NCBI GenBank assembly: GCA_964429695.1
Contig: CAYSCS010000019.1
Location: 1 to 64,000, forward strand
Length of the DNA stretch: 64,000 bases
Origin: CAYSCS01 sp964429695
GTDB taxonomy: Bacteria > Acidobacteriota > Aminicenantia > Aminicenantales > Aminicenantaceae
Reading direction: 5' to 3'
A model generated the notes under the pieces. The model did no database searches and was not told where the DNA came from. It worked only from the letters and a program-made list of their open reading frames with translations. Positions 8,455-17,372 of this stretch are shown in pieces (position 1 is the stretch's first letter; each line of letters starts with the position of its first letter). The position numbers and the translations under genes were made by a program.

Positions 8455-9843
8455 TTAGCCTCTATCCTCCAGCTCTTTTATGAGTTCCGGGATGATTGAA
8501 TTAATGTTTCCTGCTCCCATGACGAGGATGATGTCTTCGCTTTGAACGCTTTTCTTAACCAGAGAAGGGATGTTTTTCAATTCAGGTTCGTAATACACGT
8601 TTTTATGTCCGAACTCTACGATCTCATTGAAGAGTGCTTCGCCTGAGACATGGGGAATGGGCTCTTCACTCGCGGGATAAATTTCTGTGATCACAAGCAT
8701 CTCGGCTTGATAGAAAGAAGTTGCAAATTTCTCGTGTAAAAGAGAAACTCGTGAATAACGATGAGGCTGGAAGATGGCGATGATTCTTCGGTTCCAGCCT
8801 CTTTTTGCAGCTTCAAGAGTTGCCTTTATCTCTGTGGGGTGATGGGCGTAATCTTCGATGACCATGATTTCGCCTATTTTTTTCTTAAGTTCAAACCTCC
8901 GTCCTATACCGGTAAACTTTCTAAGCCCCTCCAGGATTTTGGAAGGCTCTATTTCGAGGTCTAATCCCACACCCACTGCGGCCATGGCGTTGTAGATGTT
9001 GTGTATTCCGGGCACAGAGAGCCTGAGATCGCCGAGTTTCGAGGCTTTCCAGTAGATTTCAGAAGTGCTGGAAAAGTGTTCAAACTTCGGATTTTTAGCA
9101 TGGATATCTGCTTGTGCAGAAAAACCATAGGTTATTATTCTTCTTTCGAGAAGGGGAATAAGACTCTGCAGGTTTGAGTCATCCAGGCAGAGGATTACAG
9201 GGCAGTAGAATGGAACCTTGTTAGCAAAATCAGCAAAGGTCTTCTTTATTTCTTCCATAGTATGATATTGATCAAGGTGCTCCTCATCGAGATTGGTGAG
9301 GATGGCTATGAAGGGAGAGAGGAGAAGGAAGGACCTGTCGCTTTCATCAGTCTCGGCCACTATGAAATCTCCCTGTCCGAGCTTTGCATGTGCACCCAAA
9401 GTATTCAAGCGGCCGCCAACGATTATGGTTGGATCATAGCCAGCCTCTTCGAGGACCTGGGCAATCATTGAGGTTGTTGAGCTTTTTCCGTGTGAACCAG
9501 CCACGGCTATTCCGTATTTCATCCGCATCAGCTCGGCAAGCATCTCCGCCCTGGGTATAATCGGTATTTTTCGACGTCTTGCTTCCTCGACCTCTACATT
9601 ATCTTTTTTTATGGCTGAGGAAATGACCACGACATCCGCTCCTTCAACCTTTTCTGCGCTGTGTCCGATGGAGATTTTGGCTCCAAGTTTCACCAGACGT
9701 TCAGTTGCTTCATTCGGCGTTATGTCTGTGCCAGAGACATTGTAACCAAGGTTGAGAAGCAATTCGGCGATTCCGCTCATACCTGTTCCCCCGATCCCAA
9801 CCATGTGAATGTTTTTTATTTTCGTATAAATTTGTTTCACCAA
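8455..9843 (-). CDS. murC: UDP-N-acetylmuramate-L-alanine ligase
   Basis: ATP-dependent Mur ligase adding L-Ala to UDP-MurNAc in the cytoplasm. The 462 residues show the N-terminal dinucleotide-like GIGGTGMSGIAELL, the ATP loop AGSHGKSSTTSM, ETDESDRSFL, and the C-terminal VIEDYAHHPTEIKATL typical of MurC. The start is either TTG at 9843 or the adjacent GTG at 9840; a GAGGAG lies 6 or 9 bases upstream. No murB or ddl lies between murC and ftsQ as it does in many clusters, so those steps must be encoded elsewhere. Confidence 0.97.
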   Translation of the reverse strand: MVKQIYTKIKNIHMVGIGGTGMSGIAELLLNLGYNVSGTDITPNEATERLVKLGAKISIGHSAEKVEGADVVVISSAIKKDNVEVEEARRRKIPIIPRAEMLAELMRMKYGIAVAGSHGKSSTTSMIAQVLEEAGYDPTIIVGGRLNTLGAHAKLGQGDFIVAETDESDRSFLLLSPFIAILTNLDEEHLDQYHTMEEIKKTFADFANKVPFYCPVILCLDDSNLQSLIPLLERRIITYGFSAQADIHAKNPKFEHFSSTSEIYWKASKLGDLRLSVPGIHNIYNAMAAVGVGLDLEIEPSKILEGLRKFTGIGRRFELKKKIGEIMVIEDYAHHPTEIKATLEAAKRGWNRRIIAIFQPHRYSRVSLLHEKFATSFYQAEMLVITEIYPASEEPIPHVSGEALFNEIVEFGHKNVYYEPELKNIPSLVKKSVQSEDIILVMGAGNINSIIPELIKELEDRG

Positions 9844-9853
9844 ATGATTCTCC

Positions 9854-10936
9854 TCAGTGCTTCTTTTCCATTAATTTTAGGCAAAGAAGAGCAATTTTCT
9901 CTGCGACATTCTCTTTTTTTATGAATTCAAAATTTTTTTCCATCTGGGTTATTTTATGTTTGTTTTTTAGGAAGTCGAGAATAAATCGGGCAAAAATCTG
10001 GGGTGAAAAATTTTCTTCAAGGATGACCTCTGCTACTTTCAATTTCTTAAGTTGCATGGCATTTAAGACTTGGTGATTATCTGTAGCCTTAGAAAAGGGG
10101 ATGAGCAATGAGGCCTTCTGAGAGGCGATTAGCTCGGCTATTGTAGTTGCTCCTGCTCTACAGATGATAAGGTCTGCTTTTTGAAAATAATTGGGCATAT
10201 CGAAGAAGAAGACTGCAACTTTGACCTCTTTAAACCCGCTTCTAGAATAGGATTCCTTAACCCATTCATAATCTTTTTCTCCACTTTGATGGAAGATGAT
10301 TAAATTGTCTTTTTCTTCCTTGATTAAGGGGAGAGAAGCGACTATCCCTTTATTAAGGAAATGTGATCCTTGGCTTCCTCCAAAAACGAGAAGTGAAAGC
10401 TTCTCGTTTCTCAATTTCGGTTGAAGATTATAAAATTCTTTTCTCACTGGATTTCCAATGTATACTCCTTTCCCTTTACAAGATTGAAGAGTATCTTCGA
10501 AGGCTACAACAACCTTCTTGACCCAGGGAAGAAGTATTCTGTTTGTGAACCCAAGCTTTACGTTTTGTTCTAAGATCAAAGTGGGAATTTTCATCCATGC
10601 CGCAAGAAGGACGAGAGGACCGGAGCTATAGCCGCCCAAGCCAATCACGAGCTTTGGTTTTATGTGCCTTAAAATTAGAAAAGAACTCAGGAAGGAAAGT
10701 GGGAGGAGAAGAAGAGGCCTCAAGATTTTAACTCCTTTTCCTTTTAGCCCTTCTATGCGCAGAGTTATGAAACTCACTCCCTGATGCTCCATTATTTTTG
10801 TTTCGAGCCTGCGACTGCTTCCTACAAAGGTGAGGCTTAGAGATGGTTCAAGCTCTTTGAGTTTTTCTCCCACGGCTATTCCCGGGTAGAGGTGACCCCC
10901 TGTTCCTCCACCGCAAACAATTACACTGCTCATCAT
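9854..10936 (-). CDS. murG: UDP-GlcNAc: lipid I N-acetylglucosaminyltransferase MurG
   Basis: Peripheral membrane GT28 enzyme that makes lipid II from lipid I on the inner face of the membrane. The 360 residues contain the N-terminal GGGTGGHLYPGIAVG, the central LVFGGSQGSHFLNK, and the donor-binding CRAGATTIAELIASQKASLL. The ATG overlaps the ftsW TGA (ATGA), implying translational coupling, with AAGGA just upstream; a second ATG follows at once. Its place between ftsW and murC is the classical dcw position. Confidence 0.97.
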   Translation of the reverse strand: MMSSVIVCGGGTGGHLYPGIAVGEKLKELEPSLSLTFVGSSRRLETKIMEHQGVSFITLRIEGLKGKGVKILRPLLLLPLSFLSSFLILRHIKPKLVIGLGGYSSGPLVLLAAWMKIPTLILEQNVKLGFTNRILLPWVKKVVVAFEDTLQSCKGKGVYIGNPVRKEFYNLQPKLRNEKLSLLVFGGSQGSHFLNKGIVASLPLIKEEKDNLIIFHQSGEKDYEWVKESYSRSGFKEVKVAVFFFDMPNYFQKADLIICRAGATTIAELIASQKASLLIPFSKATDNHQVLNAMQLKKLKVAEVILEENFSPQIFARFILDFLKNKHKITQMEKNFEFIKKENVAEKIALLCLKLMEKKH

Positions 10937-12051
10937 TCCTTGCCTTTATTTTTTGACATCGATTTTCGCTGGGAAATATGGAGAAGAATTCCAATGCTGA
11001 AAAGAGTGCAGAGTAGTGACGACCTTCCAAAACTTATTAAAGGAAGAGGGAGCCCTGTGGGCGGACTTAATCCTAAGACAACGCTTATGTTGAGAAGTGC
11101 CTGAGAGAAAATCGCCATGCTCAATCCTAGAGCTGTGAGTTGAGTGAAGAGATTTGGAGCCTTGGAGGAAATTACCACCCCTCTCCAGAAAAAAATTGAA
11201 TAAAAAAGGAGGATGGTTAAGGTCCCTATTAATCCGAATTCTTCTCCTACAATCGCATAGATGTAATCTGTGTGAGCACAGGGGAGAAAGAAGAGCTTCT
11301 GTGTGCTTTCGCCGATGCTTACCCCGAAAAGCCCTCCCGCTCCTACGGCTAGCTTTGACTGAATGACCTGGAACCCGCTTCCGAGGGGGTCTCCCTCGGG
11401 AGAAAGGAAGGCGTAGATACGTTCCATTCTATATTCAGAGGTAAAGAGGAAAGAGACGAAAAGAGAAGAAAAGATGATTGCCAGAATGAGGAAATATTTC
11501 AATTTTAATCCGGCCGCGAAGAAGATGGTTACTGAGATTATGAAGAGAAGAATCGCTGTGCCAAAATCAGGTTCCTTGACGATGAGCAAGATAAAGAGAG
11601 TGAGAATTCCTGCAGGAAAGAGGATGGTTCTTGCTTCGTTTAGCTTCTCTTTGGTTCGCTCGATGTAAGAGGAGAGGAAGAGAATGAGGCTTATCTTCGC
11701 CAGCTCTGATGGCTGGAAACGAAGACCTGAAAATTGGACCCAGCGGTTAGTCTTGTTGACCGAGGGCATAATGAAACAGATGAGGAGAAGGGCAAGGGTA
11801 AAGAAAAGGAGGCTGTGAATAAAAATAGGGTTCTGGTAAAAAGGTTTTTTAAGGGAAAGTATTAAGAAAATAAAGATGAGCCCCACCCCCACTCCGATTG
11901 CCTGATGAACAAGAAAATAAAAGGGCTGATTGTATCTTTCGCTAGCCAGAATTCCAGAGGAACTGAAGACCATCATTAGACCCGTGGCAATCAAGGCTAG
12001 CGTAGCAATGAAAAGAGTTTTATCGAATCTAAAAGGCTTTACGATTTCCAT
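10933..12051 (-). CDS. ftsW: Lipid II polymerase FtsW (SEDS family)
   Basis: Multispanning SEDS glycosyltransferase that polymerises septal peptidoglycan with FtsI. About ten hydrophobic segments are visible in 372 residues. Family motifs include KTNRWVQFSGLRFQPSELAK, IVKEPDFGTAILL, YAIVGEEFGLIG and the C-terminal GLPLPLISFGRSSLL (many homologues have Tyr-Gly-Gly where this has Phe-Gly-Arg). The cluster position between murD and murG, with ftsI in the same operon, argues for FtsW rather than RodA. It starts 3 bases after the murD stop and overlaps murG by 4. Confidence 0.95.
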   Translation of the reverse strand: MEIVKPFRFDKTLFIATLALIATGLMMVFSSSGILASERYNQPFYFLVHQAIGVGVGLIFIFLILSLKKPFYQNPIFIHSLLFFTLALLLICFIMPSVNKTNRWVQFSGLRFQPSELAKISLILFLSSYIERTKEKLNEARTILFPAGILTLFILLIVKEPDFGTAILLFIISVTIFFAAGLKLKYFLILAIIFSSLFVSFLFTSEYRMERIYAFLSPEGDPLGSGFQVIQSKLAVGAGGLFGVSIGESTQKLFFLPCAHTDYIYAIVGEEFGLIGTLTILLFYSIFFWRGVVISSKAPNLFTQLTALGLSMAIFSQALLNISVVLGLSPPTGLPLPLISFGRSSLLCTLFSIGILLHISQRKSMSKNKGKE

Positions 12052-12054
12052 GTG

Positions 12055-13422
12055 TTAAATATTCTCCCCTTTGATTTCTTTTTCCAGTGCTCGGACCTCC
12101 TTCTTGAAGATTCTTCCTCTTTCTTCGAAGTTTTTGAACATATCGAAACTGGCGCAGGCAGGGGCAAGGAGAACAACTTCTCCTGGCTTTGCAGAGGAAA
12201 AACTTTGCCTGACTGCGCTCTTTAAGGTAGGTGCTTCCTCGAGCGGCACTACATTGGCTAATGCCCTTCTGATTTTCTCTTTTGCTTCTCCAATAAGGAT
12301 TGCTTTTTTCACCTTTTTTTTCAACTCATCTTTTAGTTTTGAAAAGTCGGCGCCTTTGTCTCTTCCTCCGAGGATAAGAACTATAGGTCTGGAAAAGCTC
12401 TGGATAGATTTTAAGGTGGAGTCGACGTTAGTTGCTTTAGAGTCGTTATAGAATTCAACTCCATTCAGAGTCGAAACCTTCTCCAGACGATGCTCGAGTG
12501 TTTTGAACTTCTGGATGGATTTCCTTATTTTCTCTGGCGGCACTCCTAACACATGAGCCACGAGTGAAGCAGCCATGACATTCTCTTGATTATGGGTTCC
12601 GAGAAGAGGTATTCTTGAAGTTCTTATTAATTTTTGTCTTCTTGTATTCGAAAGGATAATCCAATCATTTTGGAGAAAACACCCTGGAGAAAGTTCTCTT
12701 ATACGGCTGAATCCATACCTATGACACCTCAATCTTTCATTTAAAGCCCAGACACGGGAATCATCCGCATTAAGAATCGCCACATCCTCTTCTTTCAATC
12801 TTGAAAAAAGTTTTTTCTTAGCTTCGAAGTAATGTTTAAAGGACAGATGCCAATCAAGATGGTCAGGGGAAATGTTGAGAAACACCGCAATCTTGGGCCT
12901 GAAATTTTTTACATATTGCAGTTGAAAGCTCGAAATTTCACTTACATAGATGTGCTCTTCCTTGCTTTTTTTGACAAAGCTTATGAGCGGTTTCCCTATA
13001 TTCCCTCCCAGAAAAGCTTTGAAGCCGGAGTCTATGAGAATCTTGTGGATAAGGGTAGCGGTTGTGGATTTTCCGTTTGAGCCCGTGATTCCGACAATCT
13101 TTCCTTTCAAGAAGTTAAAGGCAAGTTCAATTTCAGAGATGACCTCGATTCCCTTTTTTTTTGCCAACTTAATTTCTTCAATCAGCGGTACACCTGGACT
13201 GGGTATGATTAAATCTGCTTCCAGAAAAGACTTTTTTCGATGTCCCCCAGCTTCGATAAAGACTCCTTTTTCTTTCAGAGAGATAATCTTCTTCTGGAGT
13301 TCTTCTGCTCTTCTTCTCTCACTCACCTTTACTCTGGCTTTTTTCTGAAGAAGGAATTGACACACGGCTTCTCCTGTTTTTCCCAGTCCCACCACAAGAA
13401 TTTTTTTTCCTTCTAAGTTCAT
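12055..13422 (-). CDS. murD: UDP-N-acetylmuramoyl-L-alanine-D-glutamate ligase
   Basis: Mur ligase adding D-Glu. The 455 residues show the N-terminal ILVVGLGKTGEAVCQFLL, the ATP loop GITGSNGKSTTATL near residue 110, GNIGKPL, ISPDHLDWHLSF, and VEFYNDSKATNVDSTLKS, which is characteristic of MurD. The C-terminal domain includes VLLAPACASFDMFKNFEERG. The spacing to mraY (one base) and ftsW (three bases) indicates one transcript. Confidence 0.97.
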   Translation of the reverse strand: MNLEGKKILVVGLGKTGEAVCQFLLQKKARVKVSERRRAEELQKKIISLKEKGVFIEAGGHRKKSFLEADLIIPSPGVPLIEEIKLAKKKGIEVISEIELAFNFLKGKIVGITGSNGKSTTATLIHKILIDSGFKAFLGGNIGKPLISFVKKSKEEHIYVSEISSFQLQYVKNFRPKIAVFLNISPDHLDWHLSFKHYFEAKKKLFSRLKEEDVAILNADDSRVWALNERLRCHRYGFSRIRELSPGCFLQNDWIILSNTRRQKLIRTSRIPLLGTHNQENVMAASLVAHVLGVPPEKIRKSIQKFKTLEHRLEKVSTLNGVEFYNDSKATNVDSTLKSIQSFSRPIVLILGGRDKGADFSKLKDELKKKVKKAILIGEAKEKIRRALANVVPLEEAPTLKSAVRQSFSSAKPGEVVLLAPACASFDMFKNFEERGRIFKKEVRALEKEIKGENI

Positions 13423-13423
13423 T

Positions 13424-14512
13424 TTATCTTAACTTAAGTGTCGTCAGGCTGAAGAGAGCAAAGATTATGGCTGCAATCCAGAATCGGACGACTATTTTTT
13501 CCTCTGACCAGCCGAGGAGCTCAAAATGGTGATGAAGGGGTGCCATCTTGAAGATCCTTTTACCTCCTGTAAGTTTGAAGTAAAAGACCTGGAGGAGAAC
13601 AGAAAGCGCCTCCAGAATAAACACACCAGCAACCATGAAGAGGAGGAATTCTTGCTTGATGAGGATAGAGACTACACCAATAGTGGCTCCTAGGGAGAGT
13701 GCACCCACATCTCCCATGAAGATCTGGGCAGGATGACAATTGTACCACAGGAAGCCAAGCGAAGCGCCAGCCATTGCTCCAACAAAGACGGTGAGCTCTG
13801 CTGCTTGAGGGACTCTCAGGATATTGAGGTAAGAAGACCAGATGGCATGCCCTGCGACATAAGAGAGGGCGGTAAAGGCACTGATGCTGATGAAGGTCAG
13901 GCCAATGGCCAGACCATCTAACCCATCCGCCAAGTTTACTGCATTTGAGGATCCAACCAGAATGAACATGATCCAAGGTAAATAAAACCAGCCAAGATAA
14001 AAAACCCATTTCTTAAAAAAGGGAAAACTGAGATAAAGATTGAACTCACCCTTTGTGCCGAGGAAGATGAGGATTCCACCCACAATTGCGGCAAGCAGAA
14101 TCTGGAACAAGAATTTTCGACGAATTATGAGCCCAAGGGGGATTTTCTTCTTTATTTTTAGATAATCATCAAAAAAACCGAGTAATCCAAAAGAAACCAT
14201 GGTAAAGGCAGCCACCCAGAGGTAGGTATTTTTTAGATTACCCCAGAGAAGAGTGGAAATTAGGGTTGCTCCAATGATAAGAAGGCCGCCCATGGATGGT
14301 GTGCCCTTCTTCTCTGAGTGGGATGCAGGGGTGTAGGGTCGAGAACCTTCTTTGATTTCGAATTTTTTTAAAACCTTTATCAGCCATGTGCCGAAAAAAA
14401 GGGTGAGGAATAGGGCGGTCAGTCCTGCAAGGGCGGTGCGAACAGTAATGTAGCGAAAAATGTTGAAAAAAAAGAAATATTCTCTGAGTGGCAGGAGAAG
14501 ATAATAAAACAA
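13424..14512 (-). CDS. mraY: Phospho-N-acetylmuramoyl-pentapeptide transferase
   Basis: Integral membrane enzyme transferring phospho-MurNAc-pentapeptide to undecaprenyl phosphate to form lipid I. The 362 residues have about ten membrane helices and the family motifs EKKGTPSMGGLLI, FFDDYLKIKKK (the catalytic Asp region), SSNAVNLADGLDGLA, NCHPAQIFMGDVGALSLGA and the C-terminal PLHHHFELLGWSEEKIVVRF. It lies one base after the murF stop and one base before murD. Confidence 0.98.
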   Translation of the reverse strand: MFYYLLLPLREYFFFFNIFRYITVRTALAGLTALFLTLFFGTWLIKVLKKFEIKEGSRPYTPASHSEKKGTPSMGGLLIIGATLISTLLWGNLKNTYLWVAAFTMVSFGLLGFFDDYLKIKKKIPLGLIIRRKFLFQILLAAIVGGILIFLGTKGEFNLYLSFPFFKKWVFYLGWFYLPWIMFILVGSSNAVNLADGLDGLAIGLTFISISAFTALSYVAGHAIWSSYLNILRVPQAAELTVFVGAMAGASLGFLWYNCHPAQIFMGDVGALSLGATIGVVSILIKQEFLLFMVAGVFILEALSVLLQVFYFKLTGGKRIFKMAPLHHHFELLGWSEEKIVVRFWIAAIIFALFSLTTLKLR

Positions 14513-14513
14513 C

Positions 14514-15890
14514 TTAAACTCCCATCAATTTATCCACAATTTTTTCTGTTTTTATTCCCCTTGAACCCTTAACGAGCACTAGGTCTCCAGCCTTGAGCAG
14601 GATGCTTATTTTTTCAGCAGCTTCATCAGAATCTTCAAAGGAGAAAACATTCTCTTTTTTCATACAGAGAGAAAGGGCGGTTTGAGCCATGTATCGGGAG
14701 AGGGGACCCACCGTGACCAGCACATCCCAGCCTGTAAGGCAGAGAGTTTTGCCTGCCTGTTTGTGGTACTCAATTTCTTTTTCACCGAGTTCGAGCATGT
14801 CTCCAAGAACAGCAACCTTTCTCTTGGCAGGAAGCCTTGCTAGCGAGCCGAGGACCGAGTTTAGGGCTACTGGGTTTGAGTTGTATGAATCATCAATCAG
14901 CTTGATATTTTCCCCGAGGTCAAAAAGAACGCCTCTTCGTGCGAAGGTCTTGAGACTTTTTGTGCGCGAAAGAATATCTTTGAATTCAACTTGAAGGCTA
15001 TGGGCAATCGCAGAAGCAGCAAGGAAATTTGAGATGTAGGTCTCATATAAGAAGGGGAGGTTTATTTTTACCTTTTCTTTTCCACAGATAAAGTTTAAAG
15101 TAAATCCCTCGAACCCCTTGCTTTCAATCTCCTCGGCGCGGATGTCGTTCAATTTTGAATAACCAAATGTTACTTTTTTCCCTTTCCAGTCTTGTGCTAT
15201 CTTCTGGACGAGAGGGTCATCTCCATTGAGAACGGCAGTGGCATTCTCCTTAGCACCCTCGAGGATTTGCTTTTTTTCCCAAGCAATATTTTCTATGTTT
15301 CCGATATATTGGAGATGAACAGGGTTGATGTTAGTAATTACCGCCACATCAGGAGGTGCAATTTGAGTGAGAATCCTTATCTCACCGGGCAGATTCATGG
15401 CCATCTCTAAAATCGCTACCTCATGCTCTCTGGAAAGTTTGAGCAGAGTGAGGGGAAGTCCGAGTTGATTATTGTAGTTTCCTTCTGATTTAAGGACTTT
15501 GAAGGAGTCTGAGATAAGGGAAAAGGCAAACTCTTTAGTGGTTGTCTTGCCTATGCTTCCTGTGATTCCCACTACTTTAAGCGAATGGTTGTTGAGAATT
15601 GACCTTGCCAGCCTGTGAAGGGCTTCGAGGGTGTCCTTTACCTTAATCAGGATAAAATCTTTTTGAGAAATATTTATTTTCTTGGAGACGATTGCCCCCC
15701 GGGCTCCTTTCCTGAGTGCGTCTTCCACAAATTCATGACCATCCCTTTCTCCCTTGATGGCCACGAAGAGTTCTCCCTGTTCTGTGCGGCGCGAGTCGAT
15801 TCCAAATTTTTGGAAACAATAATTCGGATTACCCTGGATGATTTTTCCGCCGGTCTTCTTTGCTATTTCCTGTGCGGTTATTTCAGCCAA
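14514..15890 (-). CDS. murF: UDP-MurNAc-tripeptide-D-alanyl-D-alanine ligase
   Basis: Mur ligase adding the D-Ala-D-Ala dipeptide. The 458 residues include the N-terminal FGIDSRRTEQGELFVAIKGE, the ATP loop GITGSIGKTTTKEF, INPVHLQYIGNIENI, IDDSYNSNPVALNSVL (MurF signature) and VAVLGDMLELGEKEIEYH. It starts 3 bases after the murE stop and ends one base before mraY. Confidence 0.97.
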   Translation of the reverse strand: MAEITAQEIAKKTGGKIIQGNPNYCFQKFGIDSRRTEQGELFVAIKGERDGHEFVEDALRKGARGAIVSKKINISQKDFILIKVKDTLEALHRLARSILNNHSLKVVGITGSIGKTTTKEFAFSLISDSFKVLKSEGNYNNQLGLPLTLLKLSREHEVAILEMAMNLPGEIRILTQIAPPDVAVITNINPVHLQYIGNIENIAWEKKQILEGAKENATAVLNGDDPLVQKIAQDWKGKKVTFGYSKLNDIRAEEIESKGFEGFTLNFICGKEKVKINLPFLYETYISNFLAASAIAHSLQVEFKDILSRTKSLKTFARRGVLFDLGENIKLIDDSYNSNPVALNSVLGSLARLPAKRKVAVLGDMLELGEKEIEYHKQAGKTLCLTGWDVLVTVGPLSRYMAQTALSLCMKKENVFSFEDSDEAAEKISILLKAGDLVLVKGSRGIKTEKIVDKLMGV

Positions 15891-15893
15891 CTT

Positions 15894-17372
15894 TTATTCC
15901 TCCCTTCGCTCAAGCAGACCTTTAATTACCTCGACATCGTTGAAAGGAATCACCCTATCCTTGAGGATCTGGTATCTCTCGTGTCCTTTTCCTGCCACAA
16001 GCACATAGTCACCTTTCTTGGCAAGTTTAAGGGCAATCTTTATCGCCTCCCTTCTATCCGGTTCAATTTTATAGCTTGAGGTTAGAGGCTTTATCCCCTT
16101 TTCGATCCCAGAGATGATTGCCAAGGGATCTTCGGAACGAGGGTTATCTGAAGTTAATATTGTCCAATCTGCCAGTCTTCCTGCCACCTCTCCCATCCTT
16201 GCTCTTTTTGCCCTGTCTCTATCGCCCCCTGCGCCAAAGACGAGGATGACCCTCTTATCTTGAGCAAGGGCTCGGGTAGTTTCCAAGAGATGCTTGAGAG
16301 CATCATCTGTATGAGCATAATCGACAAAGATGTTGAGACCGTGGGTGTTTTCGACTTTCTCAAACCTTCCCGGGACTCCTTTCAAGGACGAGAGCCCTTC
16401 CTTTATTTCTTGGGGACTTATTTTGAGCGTTAAGGCTACCGCAGTGGCAGCGAGAATGTTGTAGAGATTTGGCTTCCCGAGTAAAGAAGAAGAAAGATGA
16501 AGCTCTCCTCCTGGATAAATGATAGAGAGCTTGAGTCCTTGCTCAGTTAGGGTTGCATTCTTTCCTCTCACTATCGCTTTTTCGTCAAAGCCATAAGTTA
16601 TTTTCCCCAGACGGAGCTCAGAAGCAAGCCTTTTACCCCAGGAGTCATCTATATTAATGACGCCGATTGTCTTTTTGCCTGCAAGGTAAAACAGCTTTTT
16701 CTTTGCTTCATAATAATTTTCCATGGAGTGGTGATAATCCAGATGTTCTCCACTCAGATTCGTGAATACAGCAATATCGAAATCTATTCCTAACACCCTT
16801 TTGAGCTCCAGGGCATGAGATGATACTTCCAGAAGGCAATGAGTTGCGCCCTGCTCTAAAAATTCACTCATCATCCTTTGAAGGTCAGGAGCTTCAGGGG
16901 TGGTTCTTTCTGCGGAAATTTCTCCCTCTGGACCTCGATAGGATATAGTGCCTATTACACCAGGCAGGAAGTGTGCGCTCTTAAGGATTTTTTCGAGCAG
17001 GTAGGTAATGGTCGTTTTTCCTTTTGTTCCCGTTATTCCGATAACTTTCATCTTTTTCGAGGGATTCCCGAAGAAATTGGCTGAGATGAGCGCCAGTGCT
17101 TCTCGCGCATCAGGGGCTTGAATCCAAGTTTTATCCACTCCCGCGGGTCTGGGTCTTTCGCAAAGCACTGCGGCTGCTCCTCTGGAGAGAGCCTCGGCAA
17201 GGAAAGAAAGTCCATCCGCTCTTGTCCCTCTCAGGGCGGCAAACAGATAACCTGAATTTATGTTTTGAGATGAATGGGATATTCCCCTTATCTCTTCCTC
17301 TAAATTTCCTTCAATCTGAAGGGAGGGAATATCTTTGATGAGCTCTTTGATCTTCACTTTTCTCTCTTTCAT
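15894..17372 (-). CDS. murE: UDP-MurNAc-L-Ala-D-Glu:meso-diaminopimelate ligase
   Basis: Mur ligase adding the third stem amino acid. The 492 residues have the ATP loop GITGTKGKTTITYLL (115-121), TTPEAPDLQRMM, LSGEHLDYHHSMENYY, VDYAHTDDALKHLL and the specificity motif DNPR at residues 409-412. DNPR marks the meso-diaminopimelate-adding enzymes, whereas lysine-adding enzymes carry a different tetrapeptide, so a DAP-type peptidoglycan is predicted. The start overlaps the ftsI stop by 4 bases. Confidence 0.97.
   Translation of the reverse strand: MKERKVKIKELIKDIPSLQIEGNLEEEIRGISHSSQNINSGYLFAALRGTRADGLSFLAEALSRGAAAVLCERPRPAGVDKTWIQAPDAREALALISANFFGNPSKKMKVIGITGTKGKTTITYLLEKILKSAHFLPGVIGTISYRGPEGEISAERTTPEAPDLQRMMSEFLEQGATHCLLEVSSHALELKRVLGIDFDIAVFTNLSGEHLDYHHSMENYYEAKKKLFYLAGKKTIGVINIDDSWGKRLASELRLGKITYGFDEKAIVRGKNATLTEQGLKLSIIYPGGELHLSSSLLGKPNLYNILAATAVALTLKISPQEIKEGLSSLKGVPGRFEKVENTHGLNIFVDYAHTDDALKHLLETTRALAQDKRVILVFGAGGDRDRAKRARMGEVAGRLADWTILTSDNPRSEDPLAIISGIEKGIKPLTSSYKIEPDRREAIKIALKLAKKGDYVLVAGKGHERYQILKDRVIPFNDVEVIKGLLERREE

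Noticed and set aside
13560..14009. A 149-codon frame on the minus strand within mraY
   Set aside because: It is in a different frame of a well-conserved gene and has skewed composition typical of shadow frames.
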